Shown in pieces: positions 20,456-35,400 of a stretch of 64,000 bases of DNA. Positions within the stretch are counted from its first letter, which is position 1; each line of letters begins with the position of its first letter. Source of the stretch: Phlebotomus papatasi (taxonomy: Eukaryota; Arthropoda; Insecta; Diptera; Psychodidae); contig NC_077223.1 of NCBI RefSeq assembly GCF_024763615.1, forward strand, positions 3,968,001 through 4,032,000. The letters run 5' to 3'. Under the pieces are notes generated by a model. The model was not told the origin of the DNA. It saw only the letters and a list, made by a program, of their open reading frames with translations, and did no database searches. The translations under genes were made by a program, and so were the position numbers.

Positions 20456-23400
20456 GTAAGTTTCTCAATAATAATATTCTAATCATGAAATTTCTCTCTA
20501 TACTTCACCTCTTGAAAAAAAAAAAACAGATCCAGCAAGAGAATTTTTTGAGGTAATTGCTTGAAATGGGCTAATTTAAGATCTATTAATTTATTTATTT
20601 GTTAAAATACTTACGAGTTATCCTTGACACACATTCTATTAATTGTTCTTATCCAATGGTATAATTATGTTTATCGTTCGATTATTTTGTTTATGATAGA
20701 AGGTCAAATGAATTCCCTAACAAACTTTTCAGAACACGTAAAGTTCTTCGGGTCACCGGTAATGGCGCTAAGATCGAAATTTATTGCAAAAATTACATTT
20801 TAAGCACATGCTTCACTGAGACAAAATTTCTCAATTTCTTTATTAAAGAGAACTTGTTTTTTTTCTTAGTAAATATTATAAAAAGCTACACATTAAAAAA
20901 ATGTGTAAAATTTTACTACAATTAATAGTGCAACATCGACCATTTTAGTTACTTAATTTAAAAATGTATAGAAAAATGCACAACATTTTGGTAATTTATT
21001 ATCACGTGATTGAAAATTACCACTGTTATAGTTTGAAAAATTTTCAACAATGTTGTTTAATTTGAAAATGTGTAAAATTATAACACTATAATATTGTGAA
21101 ATCGGATAAATTAATTAATTATTTTAATTTATAAAAATTTTTCAACAATGTTTCGTCATTTAAAACTGTTTAACAAACTCTAAAAATCACCACTATTATA
21201 GTATGATTACAGTTTTTCACATTATTATAGTGTGAAAAAATACACAACTTTATGGTATTATTTGTCACATGATCAAAAATTAACACTATTATAGTTTGAA
21301 CATAATTTTTAACACTATTATAGTGTGTAGCCTTGTGTATTTCAACCAATTTTTTTGATTTTTTAAACAAAAGTTGTGTAAAAATGACTAAATTTCCAAT
21401 TAAGACTTATACTTCAGTCGAGATGCTTTTCATTGGGCAAAAGTCATATAGAACATCAAATTCTATCATCAAATATACAAAACATCAAATTCTGTGAAAA
21501 ATTGTTATATATATAACAAAAATTCAACATCTTGAAATTCAACAACTTCAAATTAAACAATTTTAAATTAAACACTTTTTACAAATTTAACATTATAATA
21601 GTGGTGTGAAAGATTACACACTATAATCCTATAATAGTGTTAATTTTTTTTTACTGTGTAGTGATAAGCCTAGATCAGCTTATTGTAGGTGAGATTCTTA
21701 ATGTGAGCTAACTCGGAATCCATGCAAATTCGATTTAGAGCTGAAGTTGGGTGACGCCATTTAGTTATCTTGAATCAAATTCTTGAAACATTGGTGACCA
21801 ATTTTTAATTTGCTGGGTTTCGAGCTTTACTTTTAGATTAGGAAAATTTCAGAAAGCCTAAATTCACATATCTTTCTCTCAGCATTTTAGCATTCGTCTA
21901 TTTTACTCTTTCGCATTGTTCTTTTGAATCGTTATGGCTCGGGCACATCTTTTTGATCAAGAAAATTTCATGAAGTCGAATTTCGGATCCCTTTCTTTTT
22001 CACATGTTTTGCATATGATTATCTCATTCTCTCGCACTCTTCTTCTTCTCTTAAACATCACTCCAAATTCAATTTAGCTCAATCGAATTTGGTATGCGAA
22101 AGAATGAGATAGTCATATGCAAAACATGTGAGAAAGAAAGGGTTTCGAATTTCGAGTTCATGAAATTATCCTGATCTAAAAGGTACGCCTCAGCCATAAA
22201 AGTTTATATCACTCTTCGCACTTAAATCAAAATTAGACTCGTTCTGATGCTCATGGGAAGAAGAAGAGTGTGAAAGAGAGGGAGAGATATATACAAGAAG
22301 TTAGTGAAAGAAAAGGATGGCAATTTTGATCTAATAAAATTTTCTTGATTTTAAAGTTGTTTGGAAGACATTGGTGACCAATTTTTAATTTGCTGGGTTT
22401 CGAGCCTTACTTTTAGATCAGGAAAATTTCAGAAAGTCTAAATTGACGTATCTTCTTCTCAGCCTTTTAGCATACGTCTATCTTATTCTTTCGCATTATT
22501 CTTTTTAATTGTATTAACAAGTTTAATTTCGTTCAATCGAACAAGGCAACATAATGAAAATTTTATTTCAACAATATTCATAAGAATAACGATGCTGATA
22601 TTTATTGTTTGTTCAATTTTCAGTCATTAAATCATCAAAAATAAATATTTAATTGAACTATATCAAGTGCATTCTTCTAAGTAAATATTTTGAAAGTTTT
22701 GAAAAGTGAAAGAGTTTATTGTACACCATTATAAATGGAAGGCTTGATAAGACAAAACCTCATTATGCAGCTTGTATGAAAAATTTGACCGTGAAGGCGT
22801 GATAAGCTATAAACTAATACTCTGATAGCTAGAGATCTAATCTTATGTGCAGCACTCCAATTTTTGTTATTTATTCCAGATTTTACTGCATACGTATTCG
22901 GAAAAAAGAAGAAATAATAGTAAAAAAAAAATGGTCAGACCCGAGATTTGAACTTGAAACATTCAAAATGTGAACGAAAAGTTCTTTTTTAAAGTAAGAA
23001 TTTAGGATTTTGCAATTAAGATTTCATATTTTTTTTTATTTTAAATATCTTAATATTTATTAAATTTATTAATTCAATTTTAAGGGGGTAAGTTGTGTAA
23101 ACGGTAAGAGCGTTCGGCTTTTGGGCGGTGTGACTTCTGTTCTGACTCGATTGTCACAGTTGTGAGTTCGAGTCCGGCTCGGTGCAAATGATTGAAGTGT
23201 GTGAATGGATATTTTTTTACGAAATATTGTAAACTGAATATTAAATTTATAAACCGTACAATGTACAAAGTGGCAGAAATAGCCCAGTACATCTAAAGTA
23301 AATATAAATAAAATATTCAACAATATTTAATCAATATTATTTGTGTTCTAAATTAGCCCAATTTTAGTAGTTATCTTCCCAAGAAATTCTCTACAAAACA

Positions 23401-26400
23401 AAAATCATTCAGTAAGGCACACATTAAACACATACTAAATCATCAAAATTTTCTTTTATATTAAGAAAGAAATTATGCAAATAATTTGGTTGCAGAAAAG
23501 ACATTATGTTTTTTTCTTTGTAGCATGAAAAAGAACGGTGGGGAAAAGAAAAATGTGGGCAGACAAAACTGAGGGAATAGAAATGACAAAATTTCTTGCT
23601 AAATTAAATAATTTGTTGGAAAAAAAAAAGAAAAAGCTTGCAAATGCCCCTTCATTTAGAGTCATAATTGATATTTTATTCTTTTTCTCATTTTTTTCTT
23701 GTGTGTGGGCGAATATTTTCACACATTTAGGGTGTTTTACTTCTTGATGCAGGTTGGCAACACCGATATCCATGCTCACCGCAATGTTCTGGCATGTGTT
23801 TCGCCGTATTTGATGGAGTTATTTAGTGCTGAACAGGTAAGATTGAACTATCTCAGTTTTTGTCTTTGTTGTCCATCTTGTTTGATTTTATCTCAATCTG
23901 GGTGACTTATATTTGGTCAAAAAGGAGAGAAAAAGAGAAAAAAATGTAATTTGGGTCGAACGAGGAATCTTCTTTCAGGTGATTTCTTTTGGATTTTTTT
24001 TCTGGGTTTTAGGATAAAGGTGAAAAAAAAAAAACTTGAGAAACACAGAAGGAATTTTACTGCTTCTCTCTTATTTCTATTGTATCTTCTAGGAAAAGAA
24101 ATTTTCAGGGTGTGAAATGTGCAGGAATTAGAGAAAAAAAAATCAGGAAAAAATAATAATCAATTCTCTAGTTGATTTCCGCATGTAGCATTCTTCTAAT
24201 TTTCGTTTTTTTGCCTTTGAATTTATTTTTTGCTAAAATAAGGAGACCCAACATGGCTCTGGAGATGGAAGTATTCCGAGTTATCGTCTCAATGGAGGCA
24301 TGAGTAAGATTGCTCTGCAAATCCTCGTGGATTATGCTTATACGGCCACTTTGGAGATTCCGGACATTCTGGTGAAGGATGTCTACTTGGCAGCCTGGAA
24401 GTTGCGCATGGATCGCGTTGTCGGCGAATGTGCTAGGCACTTGATCGCTGAATTGACGCCTGAATCATGCATTGAAACCCGGTCTCTACCGGGAATAACC
24501 AAGAACAAGGCCTTTGTGCAGAAAGTGGACTCCTTCATTGCCAATCAGGTAAGTTCAAATCCTTTAAAAAATATATAACTGGAAATACAAAGAACATTAC
24601 CAAAAAAAATGATTTTTCGAGTCATAACAACTTTAAAAAAATATTAAAAAAACATTTAAATTGGAGAGGAGCCATGAGTAAGGCGGAACTTGGCCCACAA
24701 AAATTGATTAAAAACGACTTAAATCGCAAAATATCGCTTGGCCCTTATTTAGTAAATTAATGTTAATAATAATAATTTTTAATAGTTCTAGCTAACACAT
24801 TTAACACTTTTTAAGAACTTAATGACTATTTTAAAGAGTTTTGAAAATTTTCACTACAAAAAATAAGAGAAATTGAGTTCTAATAATACGTCCTTAATTA
24901 AGGCCTTTGTTAAAGGCATTAATTAAGACCTTTATACCTGTGCTATTACACCAGGATTTTCACAATTTAATTTTAAATTCAATTGAGCCAATTGAGCATT
25001 ATAAGATTTCTAGAGTTTACTTGAAAATTCTAAAAGTAATAAATTTAATTCGAATAAATAAATTTAATTAGAACAATTTGGTTCCAAAGGCCACTTTTTT
25101 TTAACTGCAATAACATTGAAATTAATGAGCAATTTTAGCATTTTAATTTGCTGAATTCAAATTTAATTGAGCAACGACAGCATGTTTGCATTTTAGCATG
25201 TTTAAACATGTTTTGGTGGGCCAAGTATTAGTTTATATCAATAAATAAGCGAAAGTCTATCAATTCAAATGATTTTTAATGCAAAATAACGCATAGGAAC
25301 CATTCATCTGAAAATTAAATTGAATTTACAAATTAAAAAAAATCTTAGTGTGACAGCACGGTAAGAGGCCTTAATTAAGCAGTTTGTATTAAAGAGATGA
25401 AAAGTATTTTTTTTCCAAAGCTTCCGGCTCAGACTCAGCATGAACAGGCTCATAAAAAAATCCCTGACAGAAGTGTGAAAAATTTGAAAGTAGCCCAATA
25501 TTTATTCAAAATACATAGGGAGAAATTGTGCAGCTTCGTACGGAAAATTATGTCCAAGATTTAAGATTTTTTACTGAATGCCACACAAACCGAATCAATT
25601 ATACCACTACACGGTAAAAACTTTTGGACACTGACCAAAATATTAGAACAAGTTTTCCTTGGAACAAATTTTTTTGGAATCGATTTGTACCTAGATAAGA
25701 TATTAGATTATTCCAAAAAGTTTTCTTTATAGTTTTGTGACGAAATACAGTTACAATTTTGGTAGATATCTTTTGGAACCGTTTTGATACAGTGGAATGT
25801 TTACAAATTTGAGTTGACATCGTTTTATAAAAATTTGTTCCGGGAATTTGGAACAGATATTTGTTGCACTCGGCTGTTTTGTTCCCACTGTCACGAACAA
25901 ATAGGTACATTTTCAAAGTTTCAAATCAACTCAAAGGTTTCAGTGATATTTCACACTAATCTTGACAGTTTCCAGAAGTATTACGGGCCTTCTAGATCCC
26001 GTTTCAACGATGAAGTATCAGACCACCCAAAGTTTATAACAATATTATTCCTACATCTGTAACATATTTGTTCCAAAAATTTTCAGTGTCCGTGGACGAG
26101 GTTATTTTTGGAACGAAATTGTTTCTCATATGGGGAATCTTTTTGTTCCCATTGTCGGGAACAAATTCGTGTAAAGAATTTCGTCTTACAGTTAAGGCCT
26201 ATACTTCAGTCGAGATGGATTTTGGTGGCGAGAGTTTATAAGGAACATCAAATAAGAATCAACTTAAGAGTGTTTTATACAGACGCGTGCATGACGAAAT
26301 CATATGCGAGTGCTGGCAGCAGGAGAAGAAGGGAATCTCGAATTAAAAAAGTGAAACCATGTAGCACGAAAATTGCTATAGATTTGGCGTACTCCTCATT

Positions 26401-29400
26401 TCGGTGACAGGTGACTGAGTGTGAGAGGAGGGATACGATTTTATACTAGACGAGCTATTTATTGGAACAAATTCATTACTAATATTGGGTATGTTTTTGT
26501 TTCTCCTAGAAGATACAAATTTATTCGAAACATTTTCGGTGTCCGTGGACGAGCTACGTTTTGGAACAAATTCGTTACTGATATTGGGTATCTTTTTGAG
26601 TCTCGTAAAATGAACAAGATTGTGCCAAAAATTATGGTGTCCGTGGACGGGCTAATTTTTGGAACAAATATGTGCCGTGTATGTCAAAAAAATCTCTTAT
26701 TAGGTTCGTAATTGCCCCTCACAAAATTCCTGGAAATCCTTGGATTTTCCTCTACAGGAAAATGAAAATTTAGTGGCGATTTTTATAAAGCTGCCCTGGT
26801 TTGCTCAGCTTCGTACAACATTTTGCCCACCTATGTAGGCCTCACTTTCCCCGGAAACATTACACCAGACACAAAAATTTGCGCATCACTGCCAAGATGG
26901 AACTTAAGATGGAACTTAGATGTATTAATTAAAGTGTAATATATTCTTAAAATTATGAAATAAAAATCTTAATACTGCATAAAAAATTCTTATTTTAATA
27001 CGGAAAATTATTCTTGGTTCTAATCCCTAAAATCTTATTTTTATACGTGACCAAATTCTTATTTTTAGTAGTTATATTTACAAATATTATTAAGAAATCA
27101 AATTTTCTTAAAATTATGAAGTTATGTTCTTAAATTTATTCTGGAATTTTAACAAAAAGTTTAAAATCAATTCGAAAAAATCTTATTTTGAGTATATTCT
27201 CAATTTTAGTAGATGTAGGCATTAAAATAAGAATGAAGAAATCTTAATCGGATTTCATGACTGAATAGACTTAATTTCATGGCGAAAAATCTTAATTTTA
27301 GTACAAAATTTCTCTCAGTGTACTTAACTAAGGACTTGAAGAAAGATTTTGTAATTAAAAAAAAAATAATGATCCGAAGTTTTCCCCGTTCCCGATATTT
27401 TCAAAAATCAAATGCAGCAACCTTTCTGCAATTTTTTGTTCCCAGTTTGCTGAAGTGAACCAATCTCCGGGATTCCTGCAGCTACCATGTGTTCAGATCG
27501 AGGTGCTGTATCAGACGAAGCAAGAAATGTCCCTGGTGACTCATAATTCCTTGGCGCGTCTTGTTCTCGATTGGATTAAGCGTCAGTTGAGCGAGGAATC
27601 CCTGCCAATGCCGCATCTTCTCGAGCGCAGTCACTTGCTGTATCTGGCTCTGGACAATTCTCTGCAGGATTGTTCGGACCTTCCGCCTGGTCATGAGTCA
27701 GAATCCGAATTGGTGCAGGATTACAAGCGTCTGGTGCTCAAGTGTCCCAACAATAAGGCCAGACGCAAGTGTCTGGCTGCCCCGATGCGTCCCAGAGTTT
27801 TGATCTATTCCAGGGACATTGGGGGCGATCGGGAGGAGGTTGAGGGCAATTTTCAGCCAGATTGGAGTGTATTGGGGAGTATTAAAGTGGCTGAAAATAT
27901 GTTTGTGTCCCTCGTGACACTGGACGGAGCTCTAACACGAATCTCCATTCAGCTGCGCCTCAATGTGCCAGCAACAACTTCGCCCATTCATACGCCCGAT
28001 GCCCTGACTTTTGGCACCAAGAATCCCACCGATGTGGACGGTCCGGAACTTTTCTGCGAGGTGGCAAATATGTCTGGGCCAAAATGTGGTCTGGGTGTTG
28101 CTGAACTCGATGGCAAATTGCTCGTCTGTGGCGGCTACGATAGAGGTGAGTGAGATATATTTTTAAAGACTTTTTTTTTCTCCTCAGCTAAATACTTGGA
28201 TAATTGCATGCAAATGCTAAACGTGGGCTGTTAATTTAATCACTATTTCAATTAAAACAACTTTTTTACAATTGACGGAGAAATATAGTGACGCAAGTGG
28301 TTGGTTCCGTTCGCAATAAATCACCTTTGGACTAATGAATGAATCATTTTTATCTCATATTGAAATTATGCCTTTTTACCTCACAATTTAAATTTGAATG
28401 AAATATTTCATTAAAAAAAATTGTTTATAATAGCGTTTTCGTGCAGTCTCGATGTTGAATAATTTATTTTCTTGACGAAAATAATAACATACCCGAAGTT
28501 ATTGTAGACAAGTAGGTCACGTCTTCAAATTCTGAAAGAAAGGTGTCTTTTAGGTGATTCATTCTGCAATAACTTTTCAGTACTTTGAAAGTTCTCCAAA
28601 CAAAAACTAGGAGCGCTGAAATCGCATGCGTTCAAGGGGTGCCTCATATTGAGAAACTCTTGTAAATTGAGCAAGAAATGTATGTTGCACGACACCTCAA
28701 AATCCCAAAATCTAGAAGCCCGAAAAGTTTCGTGAAACCCGAGAAACCACAAAAAAAATCGCCAAAACCGGAAACCTAAAAAATGTCTAGCGAAACCCGA
28801 GATATTCAGAAGTTTCGTGAATTCTGTAAAACAAAGTCACGAAACCCAAAAAAGCCGATAGAATTTTAGCCCTATTCAAAAAAATCAGAAAAAGTTTCAT
28901 TTTTATATAAATATAATATAAAATGAAATACTAATTAACTAAATACTAATTTTATCTATTCCACAAGCGTAATTAAATATTCAATAAACAAATTATTTAT
29001 CCAAACATTTTGCTTGATGAAAATTTGATGACACTTAGTATATTGGATAAGAAATATTGGATTCGATGCACTTGCTTATAATATTGCTCTAAAAAATGCT
29101 CAAAATCGTAAATCCAAAACGAATAATTATTATTTTTCAACTCTATACGTAGCACCAGTAAAAATACATTTAAATTTCATTTCGTATCCCTGTGCCTTTA
29201 CGTCAGTTTGAAATCAATCACTTTGTGAAAATGAGATTGTGTAGTAATATGTAACGAATGCTTATACAGCCAGTGAAGAAGCATTTCCGCCGTTTGGCTT
29301 CGGAGGCTGGTCACCAACGCTGAGACGGCGGCGGACGCATGGTACGGGGGGTTATACGAAGTTGAATAAATTATTATTATTATTATTATTATACAAAGAA

Positions 29401-32400
29401 CTTTGGGGCTGATTTATTTCACAAATCGCGAAAAATAGCGATTTCAATTTAAGTGGCGAAAAGTGGGACACTGACTGGCGAGAAGTGGTGATTCTACCCT
29501 ATGTGTTTAAATTTGGAAAATAAACGGAAAATATAATGGAAGTAGAGGAAAGCGCGCTACCTTCGGATGACTCAAGCTTCAGACAAATCAATTTTTTTTA
29601 TTGTCTAATGAATTTGACACATGACTGTTCAGGAATTATGAGGCATTGGACTGGCTATTTAAAATGTAATAATATAATGAGTGGAATACGTTAAGAACAT
29701 GAAAAAAGAGATGGCAAAGCGTCCCTGCTTTGCGGAATGCTCAAAAAAAAAAACGTCTAGAGAAATTTTTTTTTTAATGGGGATCATCGAAGACTGGAAG
29801 TCGATATCTCTTACCGTTTGCTCTCTCTTTGAGTTCGAGCAGTAAAAAAATCGAGTTGACTGAAGATTGAGTTGTTCGAAGGTAGCGAGCTTTTCCCTTA
29901 ACCCTTTAAGGACGAGAAGCTTTCCGCTGAGCGAAATTCAACGAAATCAAGTTTCCCTCGATATTTTAGCCTAAATATGAGATTTACGGTTTAAAAGAAA
30001 TTTTCCCATCCCTATAGGAGTCCTGGAAAGCTATGGGTCATATATGACCCAATCGTCCTCAAAGGTAAAAAAGCACAAAATTTTCCAGACGACTATAGTT
30101 TACTCGTTTGCTCTGTTATTTTTGAAGGATAAATAATTTGAATATATTTGTAATAATAAAAAAAATATTTAGAGTACGAGTAATAATTAAAACGATCAAA
30201 AATTAATTTTAAAAAATCTCATTCAATTTTTGGTCTCTAAGACTCTTGAAGACTTGTACACAAAAACAATAATTTTTTATGAAAAAATGTATTATTGTTT
30301 ACTTCATTTTTAATTTTTATGATATTCATCGAAACAAATTTCGCATACTAGTAAGGTAACACAGAGATAAATGTCACATGCCTCAGAAACACAATTGGTC
30401 TTATAATACTTTTTTCTGATAGTACCATGTGCATCTCAGTATTTTTCGAAACATGTTTGATGGTAATGGGTAGGTGCAATGTTGTTTGTTTTGGGAATTT
30501 AAGACGTACAGTTGCACATTGCTGTGGATCTGGGAGTTCTTCCGGAGTTGATGCGTTCTCGATGAAGACTTCAAAGTCCACTTCATCCACGTCTTGTTCC
30601 AAATATATTACGTCGCTTTCGTTCAGGACAAGATTGTCGGCATCATCGATATCTTCCGGGCATAATATGTGGATGATTTCGGGTTTATTGATCATGAAAT
30701 TTTTTTCCCATTTTTGAAGTCATCTACAAGATTAAAAAGTTATGAATTTACAACATATACGCAGAAGTATCTTATAAATTATCAAAATATTACCTTCTTC
30801 AGTCAGTATTGCACTGGGAAATCTCAGCTAATTGATATATCACACAATATTACACGAATAATTAACTATTTTGCGCACACATACACAAAAACATGAAACA
30901 GTTTAGCCTCAAATCTTCGAAAATCCACTAGTGACAGATTCGGTGTTTTTTTACCTTTAGGGACGATTGGGTCATATATGACCCATGAAAATTATGAAAC
31001 TTTTCTGAAAATACCAATAAACTATAATTTTTACTTTGTTGAGAAATATTATGTATAGTTATTATAGTTTCTAGTCCAAAGAGGTTTTTGCTTAAAAAAA
31101 ATTAGAAATATAAAAAATATTAAAATTCAAGCACCAACGTGAAAATTTGAAAATTCGTCATTTTTGAGCTTAAATATTTTTTATATAGCAAATAGCTGGA
31201 GATTTGCAAAAATATCCTAGATTCCTACATCTTTCTACTTCGTGATTATGTACAAACATTAGAAAGAAATAACTTTAGGTAGTCAGGAAAAATTATTTTC
31301 TCTATGGGTCACGGGTGACCCAATTGTCCTTAAAGGGTTAATCTTTTTTACGGAAAGAACTGCATGAAAAGATAATTCGCGGAGAGCTCTTTTTCGTGAC
31401 TTTGAGCATTTCACATCACAAGGTTGGAACCGTTTGTCATATTTTTTGACATATCCCTCATTTGTTTCAGTTCAATTTGGCTTGACTTTTTCGGTATTGT
31501 ATTTTGTAGTTATTAATGCAATTAATGATTTGTTTAGAAGGTGGTTCTATCCAAAGAAAAATAAAATTATCTTTGGTAAAAGATTTATGTCTTCCGGTTG
31601 ACATAAAATTAATAAATTGCAAGAATTATTGTTTTTTGTGTAAAAGTGGAATGGCAACACATTTCACGTCAAAGCAATAATAATTGTGGCTTTGCAGGAG
31701 AATGCCTGCGTCTTGTGGAGGCCTACAGTCCGGAGGAGAATATCTGGATGCAGCAGCCGAATATGATTGAGGCACGTGGTCGTGTCCAGATTGCTGTGAT
31801 TGCGGGAACAACATTTGCCGTTGGCGGTAGCAATGGTACCACTGAATTGGACACAGTTGAGTGTCTTCCGGAGGGTGCATCAAAGTGGCGCAAATGCTGC
31901 AGGCTGCCACTGGCCAGGAGCAATGCTGGAGTTTGTGCTCTGAATGGGAAGGTTTACTGCATTGGCGGATGGAATGGTCAGAGTGGAATAAGGCAGTGTG
32001 ATGCTTTGAATATCGATGAAGATCGCTGGGAGAGTGTCCATCCGTTGGTCACTGGACGCACTCAGGCAGGATTGGCGGCATTCAGGGGAAAATTGTGGGC
32101 TGTTGGTGGAAGTGATGCATGGAATTGTCTCTCTTCGTGCGAAGTTTACGATCCCGAGGGGGATCAGTGGACAGCAGCTGCGTCTCTCTTGACGGCTCGA
32201 CGTGGTTGTGGCCTGGCTGAATTCAATGGGAAACTCTATGCCATTGGAGGAAGTGATGGATCACATTCACTCTCCACCACTGAGATTTACGATGAGGAAA
32301 ACAAAGTTTGGGTAAGTTTCTCTTTGTTTTTCTCCATTAATTTTACAGTTTCAGCACAAAAAATCAAATACCCAGAAATGTCCTTCCGAAATCCATGGAA

Positions 32401-35400
32401 ATTTCCAAGGAGTTCCATAGGACAAATCACGGAATTGTCTCGGACATTCCATAGAACTTTCCTATGAAATTACAAATATTTTCAAAGTGGCAAAAAGTTG
32501 TTAATCGCCCTAATTTATTTAGTTCCATCTTCTCATGCTCCGACATCGTGAATTTTGAGTCAGCAGCTAATTGTCTATCTTTACGCCATCTTCTGTAAAT
32601 ATTGTTCTTGTGCTAACATTTACACTCCTTTGCTCTAGCTGTGTGATTTGAACAGGACAGAGAACTCAAATTAACACTATTTAATGTTATTTCTTCTAAA
32701 AATATCTTCTATCTGCCTGAGAGATTGTTTTATTGCCATCACGGATGGCATCTTCTCTAATCAATTGGGATTGTAAAGAGGTGTTTAGAAGGAGATTCAG
32801 ATGTTAGATGAGGGAGAAACATAAATTTTCATGCAGCTTATCAGTGGATGAATGGAGTTTGTGTGTCGTAAAGAAAAAAAAAGTTGGATAATTCAGTGTA
32901 ATTTATAGTTGTGCGTAAAATTTCGTGACTGATTTGCAGTACCATCTTATCTGATTAGATTAGATTTTTTTCATGGGATTGTCATGAGTTTTTCTATTTT
33001 GTGATTTTGGAAAAAACCAAAGGGGGTTTGGCATTGATATGGAAGATATGGAAGGCAAAAAGGCGGATTTGTTTAAGACTTAAAGTCTTTTCACTGCATT
33101 TGTGACTAATACAATCGATAAACACCTCTCTAATTTTAATAAAAATCCGGAAAAGCAAAATGTCTCTTTCCTTGCACCCATCGCCGTCTTAACGTTGCTT
33201 CCGACCTCCTGGACAAAACCGAATCTGACCTATTTTATTAGCTACTCTTAAATCATACAATTCCCGAAAAAACATAGGTCAAAATCATGAAAGAATTAAG
33301 GAAAATATAAATTGTTCGAAGGCAGAGTAAGGGAAAGTGCACTACTTTTGGACGACTCAAAAAACTTCGGACAGCTCTTTAATGAAAATCATTGCACCAG
33401 CTACTAAAATATAATTATTATAATAGGCCAAATTAATTTAAAACACATTGAAAAAAAAATGAATTGTCCAAAGCTTAAGTCGTCCGAAGGTAGCGTGCTT
33501 TCTCCTATGTGCGAAGCTCTGCTAGGAAGTCAGAGTTTGTGTAATTTGAAAGGCTATTTTATAGCCAACGGTCGTGTTAATTCCACACAGAAAAAAATAT
33601 CTTGTAAAAGTGTTAGTAAATGTTTGTGAATTCCTACACTCAGAAAAATAATCGAGTAAAACTTACTCAAATCGATGTTAAATTAACTCTTTGTCGTTTT
33701 GATTTTCGATTAGCTATATTTTAGAGTTGATTTTACTTCTATTTAGGTCTAATATTCGGAAGAATTGTTTTAACTTTTTCTTCCTAAAATTTCCATGACA
33801 AAAGAGTATAAATAATAACTCTTTTTAAAATTAAAAATAACTCGTGTTAAGAATTAAAATAACTCGTTTCAAGAGTTAAAAAAAATCTTTTTTAGAGTTA
33901 AAATTACTCTTTCAAATCCCAAAATGAATATGTTTTGCAATTTTATGTTTTTTTTTATTTTATAATTTTCTTTATTAATATTTTCTTGACCTCAAGTTCC
34001 CTATGTTTCGAGCGAAACACTGTTACGCATATTTCTAATTGATCTTCCATATGAACTTGGTCACACGAAAATCTTTTTGACTGAAGTATATTCTTAAAGC
34101 GAAAACACTTAAGCATATACTTCAGTCGAGATGAAATTTTACATCAAAAATGAGTAACAATTACATCGATATTCGACGAATTAATTCAACTCGCACGAAG
34201 AGTTTTTTCAACTCTATTTACTAAAATTTAAAACGAAAAAGAATAGCAATGACATCGATATTCGTAGACTTAATTCAACTCTGCCATAGAGTTGTTTTAA
34301 CTTTTTAGGTTTTTTCTTAGAGTATGGAGGACTTACGAAATGTTCGTAAATTGTATAACCCACAAACAAGTTCGTAAAAGTTTGTACTTTTTTCACAAAC
34401 ATTGTTCGTGATATGATCACTCGACGAGTATTTTTTGTACATTTACAAACATTTGTTCGTAAATGTTTGTAAAAACTCAACAAAATTTCGTAAAAATTTG
34501 TCATTTGTTCGTAAATGTTTGTTTTCCTGTCGAACGTTTACGAACAAATGACAAAATTTTAAGAACATTTTTTGGGTGTCAAGGAATATTTACGAACAAA
34601 TGTTTGTAAAAGTACAAAAAATGCTCGTTAAGTGATCATGTTACGAACAATGTTTGTGAAAAAAGTACATATTTACAGCGAACAGACTGGGCTTTTATAC
34701 ACATGGTCATTGCTTTTTTACACGTGGATAATAATAATCAAAAAATTGCGGCACCAAACCAATTTTTGCACTAATTTGATATTTTTTATGCCTTATGAGA
34801 CAATATTCTTTATAAAGAAAATGATGTATTAGTAAAATTGTCCGTTTATAAGTACCTTGGGAAAAGAGTAAAGAGTAATTGACCGGTCAATTGTTTTTAG
34901 CTCTTGATTCGAGGTGTTTAGATTTGGCAAATTTTACTAATGAATCATTTTCCTTTTAAGGGCAGAATCACATTGACAGTAAAATGCTCACCGTCACCGT
35001 CAAAGCCCTCACCGTATTTCGTTGATTTACGCATTTTCATTGTAATTTTTACGCAAATTCTCAATTACCGTGTAACATTATCTCATACTCGGTGGCACTA
35101 GGTGAAAATAATATAAGAAAATTGAAGAAATAAAACGAAAATGCGATAAACGGTGAGCAAAAAAACTGTACGAAAAACTGTAGCAAAAAAATCCTACAGT
35201 TTTTCTTATTGCTTACCGTTTATCGCATTTTCGCTTTATTTATTCAATTTTCTTATACTATTTTCACCTAGTGCCACCGAGTATGAGACAAGGTAATATC
35301 GTAATGGAAAATTTGCGTAAGAATTGCAATAAAAATGCGTAAATCAACGAAATACGGTGAGGGCTTTGACGGTGACGGTGAGCATTTTACTGTCAATGTG

